Positions 1-11,612 of a DNA stretch of 64,000 nucleotides are shown piece by piece; positions within the stretch are counted from its first letter, which is position 1; every line of letters begins with the position of its first letter. Source of the stretch: Mytilus trossulus (Eukaryota; Mollusca; Bivalvia; Mytilida; Mytilidae); the NCBI RefSeq assembly GCF_036588685.1, contig NC_086376.1:25829930-25893929 (forward strand). Reading direction: 5' to 3'. The notes below the pieces were generated by a model that saw only the letters and a program-made list of their open reading frames with translations, was not told where the DNA came from and did not search any database. The position numbers were made by a program, and so were the translations under genes.

Positions 1-443
1 TAATTTATCTTTCCTTTTTCAAGTAAAGCAATTAATATACTCTATTTCACTCGAAAGTTTTCTTTGGATCAGGCACATTGTTGTATATTCAGAAATTATT
101 GCAAGGTAGTTATTATTGTGACAATAAGAACACACATTTTGATATGTGGCATGTTAATACATATTCCTGTTTGTAAATTTTGTCCATTCTTCAAAAGTAA
201 ATGCAATGATGTCTGAATTTAGTGGGTTTTTTTTCATTTTATGTGCAAACCACTTCACAAAGTTTAAACATATTCTATTTGCTAAACAAAAACAAACTGA
301 ATGACAAAAATAAATCATACTTATGAAGTCTTCACATTTGCCAGCAATATAATAAGTGCAATATACTCTTGAAATAATCTAAGTGACATTTTGAGTATTA
401 TGGGAAGAAATAAAAGTTTTGAAAGAGTATATTAAACTTTGCT
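1..443. other. 3' flank of the giant-exon gene, no gene seen
   Basis: AT-rich sequence downstream (minus strand) of the stop codon at 444-446, presumably 3' UTR and flank. I find no minus-strand AATAAA here, so the cleavage site may lie outside the window or use a variant signal. Confidence 0.4.
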
Positions 444-538
444 CTACATACTATAGCTACTACACACACCATGTTTCCAAATATTCAGTAATGTCTCCAT
501 CATATTTCTGGAATTGCTAAACGACTCTGTCATAAACT
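444..538 (-). CDS. terminal coding exon of the giant-exon gene
   Basis: This exon follows a strong acceptor on the minus strand (pyrimidine-rich tract then TTTTTTCAG, AG at 540-539). The exon upstream ends in phase 1 (CTA G at 1455); this exon supplies AG to make GAG (Glu). The frame then stays open for 30 more codons, beginning FMTESFSNSRNMMETLL, to a TAG at 444-446. A strong acceptor together with an exact phase match is the reason for calling it. The tail has no recognisable domain. If the call is right, the whole coding region of this gene is inside the window. Confidence 0.6.
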
Positions 539-944
539 CTGAAAAAATAGAAATCTGATTTTTTAGCATCTCTTAAAAGAGGTAACAGATCACGGAAAGA
601 AATTAAGATAAACAGAAATTCACGAAATGTTTTAAGAAAATGAAATTTAAGCAGATATATCAAGTCCATAGAGCACACAAATCAATGTTATATTTGCTTA
701 ACCCTGCTTTATAAATTTAATTATTGGTGGTACATACACATGAAGGTGCTAATATTCTATAGAAACTAAATAAATACTAAAGTTCAGCAGCCATTGAATG
801 ATTGGTAAAGTTTACAATGCCACTGTCACAATTAAGCCATTTGCTTTTCAAAATTGCCAAAAATAGATGCTTAAAATACCCTTATTGTACAAAGTCTTTA
901 ACCTAACTATGGTTTTTTTCTGGTCATATCAATACTGATGTATC
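539..944. other. distal part of last intron of giant-exon gene
   Basis: AT-rich intronic sequence between the terminal exon and the 57-bp minisatellite. No gene or recognisable repeat seen. Confidence 0.5.
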
Positions 945-1480
945 ACACAAATATCTGTTGATATATGTCATTGTTCATGTTGTTAGGACATATTTTCTGA
1001 GAGCAGTCCCAGGAAAATATCTGTTGATATATGTCATTGTTAGGACATATTTTCTGAGAGCAGTCCCAGGAAAATATCTGTTGATATATGTCATTGTTAG
1101 GACATATTTTCTGAGAGCAGTCCCAGGAAAATATCTGTTGATATATGTCATTGTTAGGACACATTTTCTGAGAGCAGTCCCAGGAAAATATCTGTTGATA
1201 TATGTCATTGTTAGGACATATTTTCTGAGAGCAGTCCCAGGAAAATATCTGTTGATATATGTCATTGTTAGGACATATTTTCTGAGAGCAGTCCCAGGAA
1301 AACATCTGTTGACATGTCACATGCCATTTTAAACACATATTTATTGAGAGCAGTTCCAGCAAAATATCTGTTGACATGTCATTATAAGAACATGTATCTA
1401 CTAAGACCAAATCAATCTAAATATACATTGACATGCAATTATAAGAATACTTACCTAGAGCAGATCCAGCAGAGATATTT
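945..1480. repeat. 57-bp minisatellite reaching into the exon end
   Basis: About six nearly identical 57-bp units lie at about 945-1315. Two or three increasingly diverged units follow to about 1480. The most diverged unit is the 3' end of the coding exon together with its 5' splice site (exon end 1455). A plus-strand unit contains the block GAGAGCAGTCCCAGGAAAAT; the exon-end equivalent is GAGCAGATCCAGCAGAGATA. Because 57 is a multiple of three, long open frames appear on both strands; they are artefacts of the repeat. Unlike the BORCS8 array below, the derived copies have lost the GT of the donor. Confidence 0.85.
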
Positions 1481-4400
1481 GTTGCCCCGTCAATATCAGA
1501 TGAACTACCAAATTCACTTTCAAGTTCTGCTAACATAGCAGCTAAGTCTGTGTTCCCAATCATTACACTTGGTGAATTGCCATCATTGTTATTTTCCTCT
1601 GTTGTATTAGAACCATCTGTTGTGGAATCACAAACAGCTCTTTCTACAGTCTTTTCAGTTTGATTTAGTGTTGTGTCTGTTCTTTGAAGACACTTGTCTT
1701 CTATTGGAGGAGTTTGGTCAGGTTGTGGAGTTTCAGTTGAAGTAGTGTCTGTTCTTTGAAGACATGTGTCTTTTATTGACAGACTTGTGTCAGGTTGTGG
1801 AGTTTCAGTTGGAATATCATTATTCATAGGTTCTTCTTTACTGTCAACAGTACTACTCATTTCATTACATATGTTGTCTGTGGGAGGACTTTCATAAAGT
1901 TGAGGAATTTCAGTCAGAATATCATTGTTCATAGGTTCTACATTACTGTCAATATTGCCACTAACATCAGTACAGCTGAAAAGTTTTGTTTCTTCACACT
2001 GTAAAGGGGATTCTGGTGAGTTAAAGCTGATTTCGATAATAGAATCGTCTTGAGATATATTTATATCATCTATGTCCATTCTAGATTCATTAGCCATGTC
2101 CTCAGCAGTTAAATCAACCACTTCCCCATGTATAGTACTACTTTCTACAGTACTCGCCACTTTCTGAAATAGAGATTCTTCTAACAGAGTTGCTTCTATA
2201 CTTAAAGTGGGTAACACATCCTCCAATTTATTAAGGAAGTCGGCCTCTACCTCACTACATTTATAAGCCAGAAACTTTTCTGGAAGTTTACTCTGTAATG
2301 CACGTGTTAAGGCTATTTTGCCAAATTTTAATAACAAGTCCTCGTATGGATAAAATTTTTCCCCTTCGACAACAATATATCTGAAGTATGCCTGGTAGCA
2401 TTCAGCCACCCCTCCTCGTAACACCAATCTACTGCTGTCATTATTTTCTTCATCTTCGTTTTGATTTAGGGAGGGTGGAGCACTTTCATCTTCATAAATC
2501 ATGGTTTCATCACTATCATACCCACTTTTGTTTTTCTTGCTTTTGTTTTTTATTTCTTTTGATTTGTTGGGATTGTTCGGAACAGAAAGTCTATCTGGTG
2601 ATTCTTTTTCTGAATTTCCTAATATTATATCTGATTCCTTTGGGGACCACATTTCTAAACATTTCATTGAACAAGTTTTTGTACCATTCATATAATGGTA
2701 CAATCTCAATGCATTTTCAAGAGTTATTACTCCCAGATGTGCTGGTATTTTCTGTGTTTTCAACAATTTTTCTGCTTTTAAATATTTAACAGCTAAGTTT
2801 TTATGCTCCTCTGGGATTTCTTTGTAACATATTTTCAAGTCTCTTTCCTTTGCCAAATAAACAGTTTTATATTGCTTTTGCATGTCGTTATCATTCTGTG
2901 ATTTTTTATTTACAACTTCTTTAAAATTCCTTCTCAAAATTTCTCTCATCAATAAAAGTTTGCCAGCTGAGGAATTCAGACATAAAACTCTTTTACCATG
3001 AAATGTAATGAAAAATGATGGATAAGTTATAGATGAAATTAACTCAGTTGTATCCTTTGTTTGTTCGTTTGAAATATCACTTGTTCTATCTTCTCCAACA
3101 ACTACCACATCACCAGTGGATCTTTCCTCAACAGAACCAGAACAGGTGGAAGTGGGAGAAAGTTTTGTTTCAGACACACATTTCTCAATTGTGTCACTTA
3201 ATTTACGTCTTTTACTAGGATTCCCACTAATGTCAACTGAGCTGTTATCGTCTTTTTCAGGGGTCTCCTTTTTAGATTTACCTCCCCTTTTTCCTTTTCC
3301 TGATTTTGGTGTCAAACTTCTTTCTTCAGATTTTGATTTAGAACTTACGCTTGAGCATGTTTGGCTAGATTGAGGAGCCTTGACTTCTTCTGTATTATTG
3401 TTTGGAGTTTTAGTGATTTTGGGACTTTTTGTCTTTTTTAAAGGTGACTTGAACAATTTTTCTTTCAACGGAGACTTTTTCTTAGTAACAGGTTCATTAT
3501 TACTATCATCAGATTTCATTTCATTTGATTTCCTTTTCAAACTTGACGTTTTCTCAACAGCCTTCGTTTCTAATGGCAATGGTTGTTTCTTTTGAGGACT
3601 TTTGTTCTTCAGATTTTTTTCCACTAATTTGAGTTTTGCTTCAATGTGAACCCAGTTCTTTTCAATTAATTCCCTATTTCTTTCTTCCCTGCTTAAACTG
3701 TCTGAATTTTTTTGTTCTTTCAAGGAAGGTGCATTTTGTTCACTAGATACTATGTTTTCAGAGGATGGTAGCATTAGTTCATCAATATTTTCACTACCAG
3801 AAATAACATTTTCAGTATTTTCTGACACTTTCTTTTCCTGCTTTCTATTCTCAATAACATTTTCAGTATTTTTCAACTCCTTCTTTTCCTGATTATTATT
3901 TTCAATGACAGTTTCTGTTTTTTCTGTTGTTTTCACTTGTAGGTTTTCTTCAGAACTTAGAACTTTTCCCGTTTGATCGATCAATACTGCTGATCTTCTT
4001 CGCTGCCTTTTCTGTTTTACTTTTTCAACAACGTCACCTAAAGATTTTCCATTAGAATCATTTTGATCCAGTGTTGCAGATATTGAATTGTCACTGGCAC
4101 CATTCTCTTCAATAGCATTTGTTGTAGAGCTACTAGCTTTCCTTTCACTAGAATTTGATTGGTCAAACATTAATGCCTTTGGCTTCCTAATTTCTATTTG
4201 TTTTTTGTCTTCAATAGCTTTTGTTGTAGAGCTATTAGCATTTATTTCACTAGAATTAGATTGGTCAAACATTAAGGCTTTGGGTTTCCTAATTTCAATT
4301 TGTTTTTTGTTATTTTTGTTGAGAACTAATTTAATAGGACTGACAAATTTTGATTTCTTGGAATTACCAAATCTCTTTTTCTTTGGGCTCTTTCTAAATG

Positions 4401-5993
4401 GCAGCTTAATTTTGAGTGGTGGTATTTTCTTTTGAGCTGGTTGATTCTGTACTGATGACTCGGTATTTTCACGGTTGTTTTCTGTTTTAGAAGTGACATC
4501 ATTGCCAGCTAGGCTATAAGTGTTTACTATGTATAATCCAATATCATCAAATATTTCCTCTTTGTTGTTTTGGATAGAGTAACTATCTGTTCCTTCTTCT
4601 GTTTTAGAATTTTGATAAGCACTTACATCAGAACAAATATCTTGGTGTTTTATTGTGTCAACTGATTGACCTTCAGGTTGTATTGTGTCAATTGAATGAC
4701 CTTCGTGTCTAATTGCTTCAACTGTTTGACCTTCGTGTGTTAACATGTCCACTGATTCACCTTCAGGTCTTATTGTGTCAATCGAATGACCTTCATGTGT
4801 TATTGTGTCCAGTGATTGACCTTGGTGTTGATCCTGTGGTGTAGCAGGACTTAATAAGACATTACCTGTTGATGGACGACACACAGGTTCTTCTCTTGAT
4901 ACTGGGAATTGAGAGGCAACAGATGATATTGGAGAAACAGTTTCATGTCTTCTAGCAAGCTTGTTAACAACATTTTCCAAACTAGAATGTGATATTGGCT
5001 TGGATGGTCGATGAATACGTTCTTTTTCTTCCTCTATCAAGTCTTTCTTTTCTGAACCCAAATCTGAAATAGGGAGTTTATACCATCTCCCCATCACAGA
5101 CTTATCTGAAGCCTCGGTTGGTTCTGTTTGGTTGATGGCTGGTGGATCCTGATTACTCGTAAACTGTGGTCGAGGAATGTTGAATTCTGTAAATGGATTT
5201 GGTGACATTCTTGGCATCATATTTGGGACTAGATTTTTTTCTGGCAAGTTTGGCGGTATGAACCCCAATGGAGGGAACAGATGTGGAAGATACAATGATG
5301 GATGAAACAGCCGTGGATCTATGTTTGATTGCTGTGAAACTAGACGTGGATCTATGTTTGATTGCTCTGAAACTAGCCGTGGATTTACATTTGATTGTTG
5401 TGAAACTAGCCGTGGATCTATATTTGATTGCTGTGAAACTAGGTGTGGATTTATGTTTGATTGCTGTGAAACTAGCCGTGGATCTATGTTTGATTGTTGT
5501 AGCCGCTGAGACACATTGTTATTGGTCACACTTGATGGTATAGTAGAATAATTTGGTTGTGTAGAACTAATACTTTGAGCAGACATTTGAGTATTGCCAG
5601 CTTGAGATATGAACATATCTGGTGAGAGATGAGGTGAAGTCCTTGTACAAGGAACATTTATCTCATTTTCAAATGGATTTGTCAATCTGATTGTTTCTCC
5701 ACTGGTGTGTCGACGGGGTATGTTTGGTCTAATTTGGTTAATGTTATGATGCACCATATAACTTGGCTGGTTTGAATGAGGCGGTGGTGGTTGTTGGATA
5801 TTTGAATGAGGCGGTGGTGGCTGTCGTTTATTTGAATGAGCAGGTGGTGGCTGCCTCAATGTTGAAACATTTAACAATGGCGGTGGTCCTCTAAGTTGTG
5901 GGCCTGTGATTGTTCTGGTCATACTGTTGTATAATGGTGGGGGAGCTCTGTTCTGTAGTCCATGTGGTGCAATGCTTGTTGTACCAACCATAC
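1455..5993 (-). CDS. giant coding exon of a large, mostly disordered protein, unrecognised
   Basis: One 4539-bp exon carries 1512 full codons. Its acceptor (TATTTTCAG, AG at 5995-5994) and donor (CTAG|GTAAGT, GT at 1454-1453) are both good. The first bases GT complete a split Gly codon from the exon at 8951-9176. In order the protein has: a Pro-rich N-terminus with repeated PPP blocks; about seven copies of an 11-residue repeat of the type SNIDPRLVSQQ (about 5300-5510); further repeats of the type EGHSIDTI; a twice-repeated KPKALMFDQSNSSE block; and a long Lys/Ser/Glu-rich charged region. Near the C-terminus are two more ordered stretches, around HGKRVLCLNSSAGKLLLMRE and YFRYIVVEGEKFYPYEDLLL. 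These are followed by VVDLTAEDM, which resembles a SUMO-interacting motif. Composition suggests a nuclear scaffold, but I do not recognise the family. About 1619 residues in total. Confidence 0.85.
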
Positions 5994-7229
5994 CTGAAAA
6001 TAATACAAAATACTTTTAATTTTGGATGTAACACATCTTCTGATTGACATGCGACTGTGACGTCATCTATTTTTTCATGATTTACTCCAGCTTAAAATGG
6101 AATTAGGAATTAAATTATAAGGAATGACTGTAGTGTAATTTTTTTCTGTCTATTCCAAATAACAAGAATGTATGCCCTATCTGCACTATTATTTTCTTTC
6201 TATGTTCTGTGGACCATTAAAATGGAATAAAATTACTAATTTGACATTAAAATTAGAAAGATTACATCACAGGGAACATGTTAACCAAGTTTGAAGTTGA
6301 TAAGACTTCAACTTCATCAAAACTACCTCGACCAAAAACTTTAACCTGATGCGGGATGACAGACAAACGAACGAATGGACAGACAGACAAACAGACCAGA
6401 AAACATAATGCCCATAAATGCCCAGGGGCATAAAAATAATACAGTCATTCCTAAAATAACTGTTAAATATATTAAAGTACATGTTGTGATGGCAGCAGAC
6501 AAATATTATACACGATATCAATCTTTCAAACTTCTACAATTATATCAATGTAATGGATGGCTGTTTAATATTCAATTGCAAATAAAATGCATATTTATAA
6601 GGACATGATCATAAAATATGGGCCCTACTTTGAACTAAACCAACAAGTTGGGTACTACTTAAAAGATAACATTATACATATAGATGTGTCGCACTGTCTG
6701 GACCCATTATTTGGACTCTTTCGCATTGCACATATTTGATCTATCCATGGTATAAGGGCAAAAACTAAATAAAGTTATTTTATTTTGTTCTTTAAAACTT
6801 TTAATTAAGGTCTATGAGAATTGACGGCTTCAGAACAAATGCAATATGATTTCCATTATAATTAATATTTCTAAGGGGCATAATTCGTCAAAAATATTTG
6901 ATCAGCACTTATTTGAGAAAGTGATAAAGAAATGGTAATTTAAGCCTTTGAATTAAGTTTCATAAAATTCTAGCTGGATTCTACACATGAGAGCTATAAG
7001 GATGCAATTTTCCATGAAACTTAAGTTTCCAAGAGGCATAACACTTTTAAATATAATAGATCGGCACTGATTTTTAAACCTGAAAAGTAAAACCTATGAT
7101 ACAAGTTTCATAAAAATCTGTCAAGAATTGTTCACATTAGAGCCCTAACAAGACAGGAAGGACCAATCTTTAGCTCGGTATTTCCATGTCCCAGCAACTA
7201 GTTATGTGGGGGACAAAAATTATTGTTAA
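5994..7229. other. first coding intron of the giant-exon gene, SINE-free part
   Basis: Intron sequence. The block at about 6262-6440 contains a string of GACAGACAAACG-like words and ends in AGGGGCATAAAAAT; I recognise this as a common bivalve interspersed repeat. The rest is AT-rich with no feature I can support. Confidence 0.5.
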
Positions 7230-7236
7230 ACATATA

Positions 7237-7408
7237 TATATATACAACTCGTCTAAACATCAACCCAACAATGTTAGATCTGTAAATTTGCTTTCGCAAA
7301 TTTTTGGTTCTTCCCTCGCCAGGATTCGAACCCATGCTACTGTGATTTTGTGACACCAAATCGCCTGCACTGCAGCCGTCCCGCTAGACAACACGACCAC
7401 CTGGGCTC
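7237..7408 (-). mobile_element. tRNA-derived SINE, copy 1
   Basis: On the minus strand it begins GAGCCCAGGTGGTCG, carries a pol III B box GGTTCGAATCC (here with one change) and an A-box-like segment, and ends in a short TA-rich tail. The spacing of the A and B boxes and the tRNA-like folding order mark a tRNA-headed SINE. It sits in the intron of the giant-exon gene in the same orientation as the gene. Confidence 0.7.
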
Positions 7409-7428
7409 ATCTGTTGTAGGGTTGTCAC

Positions 7429-7508
7429 TGACTCAGACGTACTTATATATGACTCAGACGTACTTATATATATATATATATATATATATAAGTACGTCTG
7501 AGTCAGTG
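7429..7508. repeat. near-perfect palindrome with (TA)n centre
   Basis: The block TGACTCAGACGTACTTATAT is followed by about 20 TA-rich bases and then by its reverse complement. It is two SINE tails meeting head-on through their AT tails, and should form a strong hairpin. Confidence 0.8.
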
Positions 7509-8372
7509 ACAACTCTACAACAGATGTATCCATCGGATCGCCATCAATGATGGTGATACATGGCTGTGTACATAATGTATACACAACTCGTCTAAACATC
7601 AACCCAACAATGTTAGATCTGTAAATTTGCTTTCGCAAATTTTTGGTTCTTCCCTCGCCGGGATTCGAACCCATGCTACTGTGATTTCGTGACACCAAAT
7701 CGCCTGCACTGCAGACGTCCCGCTAGACCACACGACCACCTGGGCTCTCAAAAAAAGAGCTTTCGGTGGGCATGTGTTACCTTTCCACGTCAGTTTTAAT
7801 CTAGCTGCCTACTACAGTACATGATATATAAGGCATGAAGATGTTATGGTTACAGATCAGCTAAATTATCTATAGTAAAGGATCCTACAAATTAATGTAA
7901 GATACAGTCACAGAAAATAATTATATTCATAAGTACGTCTGAGTCAGTGACAACCCTACAACAGATGTATCCATCGGATCGCCATCAATGATGGTGATAC
8001 ATGGCTGTGTACATAATGTATATACAACTCGTCTAAACATCAACCCAACAATGTTAGATCTGTAAATTTGCTTTCGCAAATTTTTGGTTCTTCCCTCGCC
8101 GGGATTCGAACCCATGCTATTGTGATATCGTGACACCAAATCGCCTGCACTGCAGCCGTCGCGCTAGACCACACGACCACCTGGGCTCTCAAAAAAAGAG
8201 CTTTCAGTGGCCATATGTTACCTTTCCACGTCAGTTTTAATCTAGCGGCGTACTACAGTACATGATATATAAGGCATGAAGATGTTATTGTTACAGATCA
8301 GCTAAATTATCTATAGTAAAGGATCCTACAAATTAATGCAAGATACAGTCACAGAAAATAATTATATTCATA
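7490..8372. repeat. two tandem copies of a 441-bp unit (SINE plus flank)
   Basis: The word AAGTACGTCTGAGTCAGTGA recurs at 7490, 7931 and 8372, an exact 441-bp spacing. Each unit holds a full minus-strand SINE (7490-7747 and 7931-8188, with B box at 7661-7671 in the first) followed by the same roughly 185-bp flank. The two units are nearly identical, so this is a recent tandem duplication that includes a SINE rather than two insertions. Confidence 0.85.
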
Positions 8373-8790
8373 AGTACGTCTGAGTCAGTGATCTGTAACA
8401 ATAACATCTTCATGCCTTATATATCATGTACTGTAGTACGCAGCTAGATTAAAACTGACGTGGAAAGGTAACATATGGCCACCGAAAGCTCTTTTTTTGA
8501 GAGCCCAGGTGGTCGTGTGGTAGGATCATGACTGTTGATTAATGTAAGATACAGTCACAGAAAATAATTATATTCATAAGTACGTCTGAGTCAGTGATCT
8601 GTAACAATAACATCTTCATGCCTTATATATCATGTACTGTAGTACGCAGCTAGATTAAAACTGACGTGGAAAGGTAACATATGGCCACCGAAAGCTCTTT
8701 TTTTGAGAGCCCAGGTGGTCGTGTGGTCTAGCGGGACGGCGTACTACAGTACATGATATATAAGGCATGAAGATGTTATTCAATTTGCTT
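8373..8790. repeat. inverted and partial copies of the same SINE/flank unit
   Basis: From 8390 the flank of the 441-bp unit reappears in reverse orientation, leading into a truncated plus-strand SINE head (about 8500-8521). A 206-bp step repeats this (8372 and 8578), and another SINE head fragment ends at about 8740. This is an inverted array probably formed by template switching or hairpin-mediated rearrangement. Confidence 0.75.
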
Positions 8791-8950
8791 AAATCTACTT
8801 CATTTGAAGTTTGGTGCATATTGGCAAACATACCAGATCTCCCTACAAACCATGGTCCTAAGAATTAACCCTGCACTAATCTTAATCTGACTGGTACATG
8901 TTCCAGATTTTACTGCAAACCATAGACCTTATAAATAATCCTGCACTAAC

Positions 8951-9176
8951 CTGTCTGGTATATGTTCCTCATTTCTTGAAGTAGATTGTGCATCATCAAT
9001 GGATTTCTCATTCTTACATCACCAGGTACAGAGCCTGAGAAAACTGGTGGACTGACCCTAGTTCTGGGGTCATTGGGATTAACCCTGGCCCTTGGGTCTG
9101 AGGGACTAACCCTCGTTTGTGGTTGGTTTTCATTCTGGAACTGTTGAAGAAACTGTTCCTGCCAGGGATACATCAT
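8951..9176 (-). CDS. start exon of the giant-exon gene
   Basis: It encodes MMYPWQEQFLQQFQ and then two DPRARV/DPRTRV-type repeats, 75 codons plus one base. The donor ACAG|GTTAGT (GT at 8950-8949) is in phase 1, exactly matching the 1455-5993 exon. The exon itself probably begins at 9189 after the acceptor ATGTTTCAG. I chose the ATG pair at 9176 because an in-frame TGA lies immediately upstream. An alternative acceptor inside the exon (CCCTGGCAG, followed by GAA CAG) would be in phase with the exon at 10482-10542 and would make this an internal exon of a longer protein. Confidence 0.75.
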
Positions 9177-9189
9177 TCATATTCTATAC

Positions 9190-10226
9190 CTGAAACATTT
9201 AAAATAAATATCAACAAAGGGTGTTTAAACTGTCCAGTTATTAACCATACTATAATAATTACCTTAATAAAGAAAAAATTAAAAAAATATAAACCTAAAA
9301 TCCATCTAAGAAAATATTACTTTTATCGTTTAGAAGCATGAAAATTCTCAAATGCATTAACACTGCATATAAAATATTTCAAATGCCAAAACTACATGAG
9401 GTTTATCATGTTTATGTCCCAGATAATGTGTCATAAAAGGTCAATAACTTTCTGTAACTTCATCCCCTTTCTATCATACTTTCAGTTACAAAGAAAATCA
9501 TCAAACCATAAAATGTCCATTCTAATTATCTTTTATATCTCCCAGATAACGTGACCACCTGTAACAGTTTACATTTCAGAATTCTCATGAAATCATTCCT
9601 TAAAATAATTTTTCAGCAAATAAGCTATTTATAATGCTGAATTGCTGATGTAATCATTTCTTATATATTCATTTTTCATTTATAATGCTGATGTAATTAA
9701 TCGATTCTAATTAGTAATATCATTTTCTTTTAACAAATAAACTTTTTTAAACAACAATGTATAATTCTTTTAAAAGGTACAGGTATATGTATAGTGTCCC
9801 AAGTCAAACACTTTGGGACATTTACCATGTACACATTTAATCTTGAAAAATATATTTTTTGTGACTTGGACTTCTGAATATATAAAATGCAGACTATCAA
9901 AAAATCAAAATACTGAAAATGCAGCTCTGATATAACCAAAATTGAAAAGTGATCTACTGACCCCGAGTCTCAAATTGAACTATTGCTGTTAGTGTACCTC
10001 GAGTAGTGTACAAATGTTATGTGTTCTACTAAAAAAAAACTAACTGTCAATTCATTAGTGAAATGAAGGATAAAAGTTTTCCTCAGCAAATATCACTTGG
10101 TTCTGTCCTGGCTCAGTTATCAAAAACAAAGTTCTAACCTTGTATTGACCACTTAAGGCCTTGGGTCATAGCATCTCAACATGTATATCTTATTCTAAAT
10201 AATAGGATATAACTACATAATAACTG
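9190..10226. other. no gene seen
   Basis: AT-rich, non-repetitive sequence upstream of the start exon. No convincing exon, RNA gene or recognised repeat. Confidence 0.4.
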
Positions 10227-10232
10227 TTTATT
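10227..10232 (-). terminator. polyadenylation signal AATAAA
   Basis: AATAAA on the minus strand about 90 bases downstream of the candidate stop at 10320. It supports a terminal exon here but could be a chance match in AT-rich DNA. Confidence 0.3.
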
Positions 10233-10319
10233 TCTACATTTATCTTGTTGTAATTCAATTTACAACTGTCTATCTTGCAACATTTTAATCATCATTAGTA
10301 TGAAAAATGTGAATACTTG

Positions 10320-10346
10320 TCATAGATAAGCAAATACAATAGTAAC
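10320..10346 (-). CDS. candidate terminal exon
   Basis: Acceptor ACTTACGTCAG on the minus strand, then VTIVFAYL and a TGA, in phase with the GAG| end of the exon at 10482-10542. Short, so it may be coincidence. The competing model skips it and splices to the giant-exon gene. Confidence 0.25.
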   Translation of the reverse strand, partial: VTIVFAYL

Positions 10347-10481
10347 CTGACGTAAGTGGGTAATCAGAAGAATCATACAAGTTTCATTCAAATTTTAATA
10401 TCCATACATAATATAAATATATTCTAAACTTTTACCAGTCAAACTGATTCAAAAATAAGCATAACATGAAAAAGTTTTCAC

Positions 10482-10542
10482 CTCAGAACTTTTCCAATAT
10501 TTTGGTTTAGCATGTCCTAAAATTATTTTCTTTAAATCAATG
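10482..10542 (-). CDS. candidate internal exon of an unrecognised helical protein
   Basis: 61 bases between an acceptor TTTTTTGGAG (AG at 10544-10543) and a donor CTGAG|GTGAAA. It reads IIDLKKIILGHAKPKYWKSS, with the first codon completed from the AT left by the exon at 10641-10823. It ends in phase 0. Open frame and correct phase on both sides are the support; the acceptor is only fair. Confidence 0.4.
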
Positions 10543-10640
10543 CTCCAAAAAACATCTAAATTGTATTAATTTATACATAAAATTATAGATTGGATTTTTC
10601 TCCAATAATGTGGAGAAAAAATTGAAATATTGTCACTTAC

Positions 10641-10823
10641 ATATATAAAGCTCTGATAAGCATGAGATGATTGTGTAGTAGTATATTTAGGTAATCAATA
10701 TTAGGATGTGTTACATAAATATATAGCTCATTATCTAATATAACAACTTGGCTAGTGGCAATTAAAACATGACAGATTTCTATACATGCTGAGTTATTAC
10801 AATCACTTAATATTTTCAATAAT
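10641..10823 (-). CDS. candidate internal exon of an unrecognised helical protein
   Basis: 183 bases between acceptor ATATTTCACAG and donor ATAT|GTAAGTG on the minus strand. Only one frame is open, and it continues the split Gly codon from 11613. The 60 codons include CIEICHVLIATSQVVILDN and HPNIDYLNILLHNHLMLIRA, a composition typical of packed alpha-helices (ARM/HEAT-like). I do not recognise the protein. It lies about 1.5 kb upstream of the giant-exon gene on the same strand, so it is either the preceding gene or the folded N-terminus of the same protein. Confidence 0.5.
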
Positions 10824-11612
10824 CTGTGAAATATCCATGTGATAAAAGATAAGGTGTCCTCTGCTCATTAAAATATTTGTTTAATAATTACAAACATTTT
10901 ACAGATGGCTATTACATAATAATTTAACATCAGAAATCCTGTCAGGTCTCTAATAAAGTAATAAATGGATAAATACAGCCATCAGATAAACTGTCAATTT
11001 ATATCACTGTCATTATCCCATCTATGTGTTTTACATTTGGTTTCAATCATATATACTAGCTATGAGGTTCAATACATCAGAATCAATTAAATATGCCTTA
11101 CTATTTGATGCCATTTTAACTCCTGGGAAAAACCCTTCAGTCTCCTCATGACAAAATGTAAATTGATAAAATAGTAAAAATTTCACCAAATGTATCACTA
11201 AGATTGTCTGCATAATTAATCTCCAATATCATGTGGATGGGCCTGCTATTAATATATAGATGCTTAAATACAAAAAAATACACTAGAAAGTAGAAAGGAA
11301 CAAATCCAATATCAATGCAAGACTCAAACTTCAGAGTAGTGATTTGAGGGACCATTTTTTTTTTCTTTATATCTATTGAAAGTGTGCTGTGTTATTTGGG
11401 ACCGTTCCTTGCAATAGCGCTAACATCAAATTATACAGTAACTGCTAAAAATCTGACAAGGACAATAGGCTAATATTCCCTAAAATTTCAGAATAAATCA
11501 ATAAAATAAAACTTTTTGAAGATTGAAGGTGAATATATTTGTTAACCATACACATAGATGAAAAATGGAACAAACAGTTTAACTTTTAAACATTCTTGGA
11601 AGATTTAGTTAC

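Noticed and set aside
943..1410. Long open frames on both strands in the 57-bp array (155 and 124 codons)
   Set aside because: They are a consequence of a stop-free repeat unit whose length is divisible by three; no splice or start context.
1795..5543. Plus-strand ORFs opposite the giant exon
   Set aside because: Antisense shadows of a low-complexity coding exon; no independent signals.
7640..7747. A functional tRNA gene
   Set aside because: A and B boxes are present but the sequence does not fold into a cloverleaf with a plausible anticodon, and it occurs as tandem SINE heads.
7350..8139. ORFs of 66-104 codons in the SINE array
   Set aside because: Identical ORFs recur in each repeat copy and include tRNA-derived sequence; not protein genes.
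10145..10194. Exon between TTATTTAG and ACAAG|GTTAGA on the minus strand
   Set aside because: Stops in all three frames.
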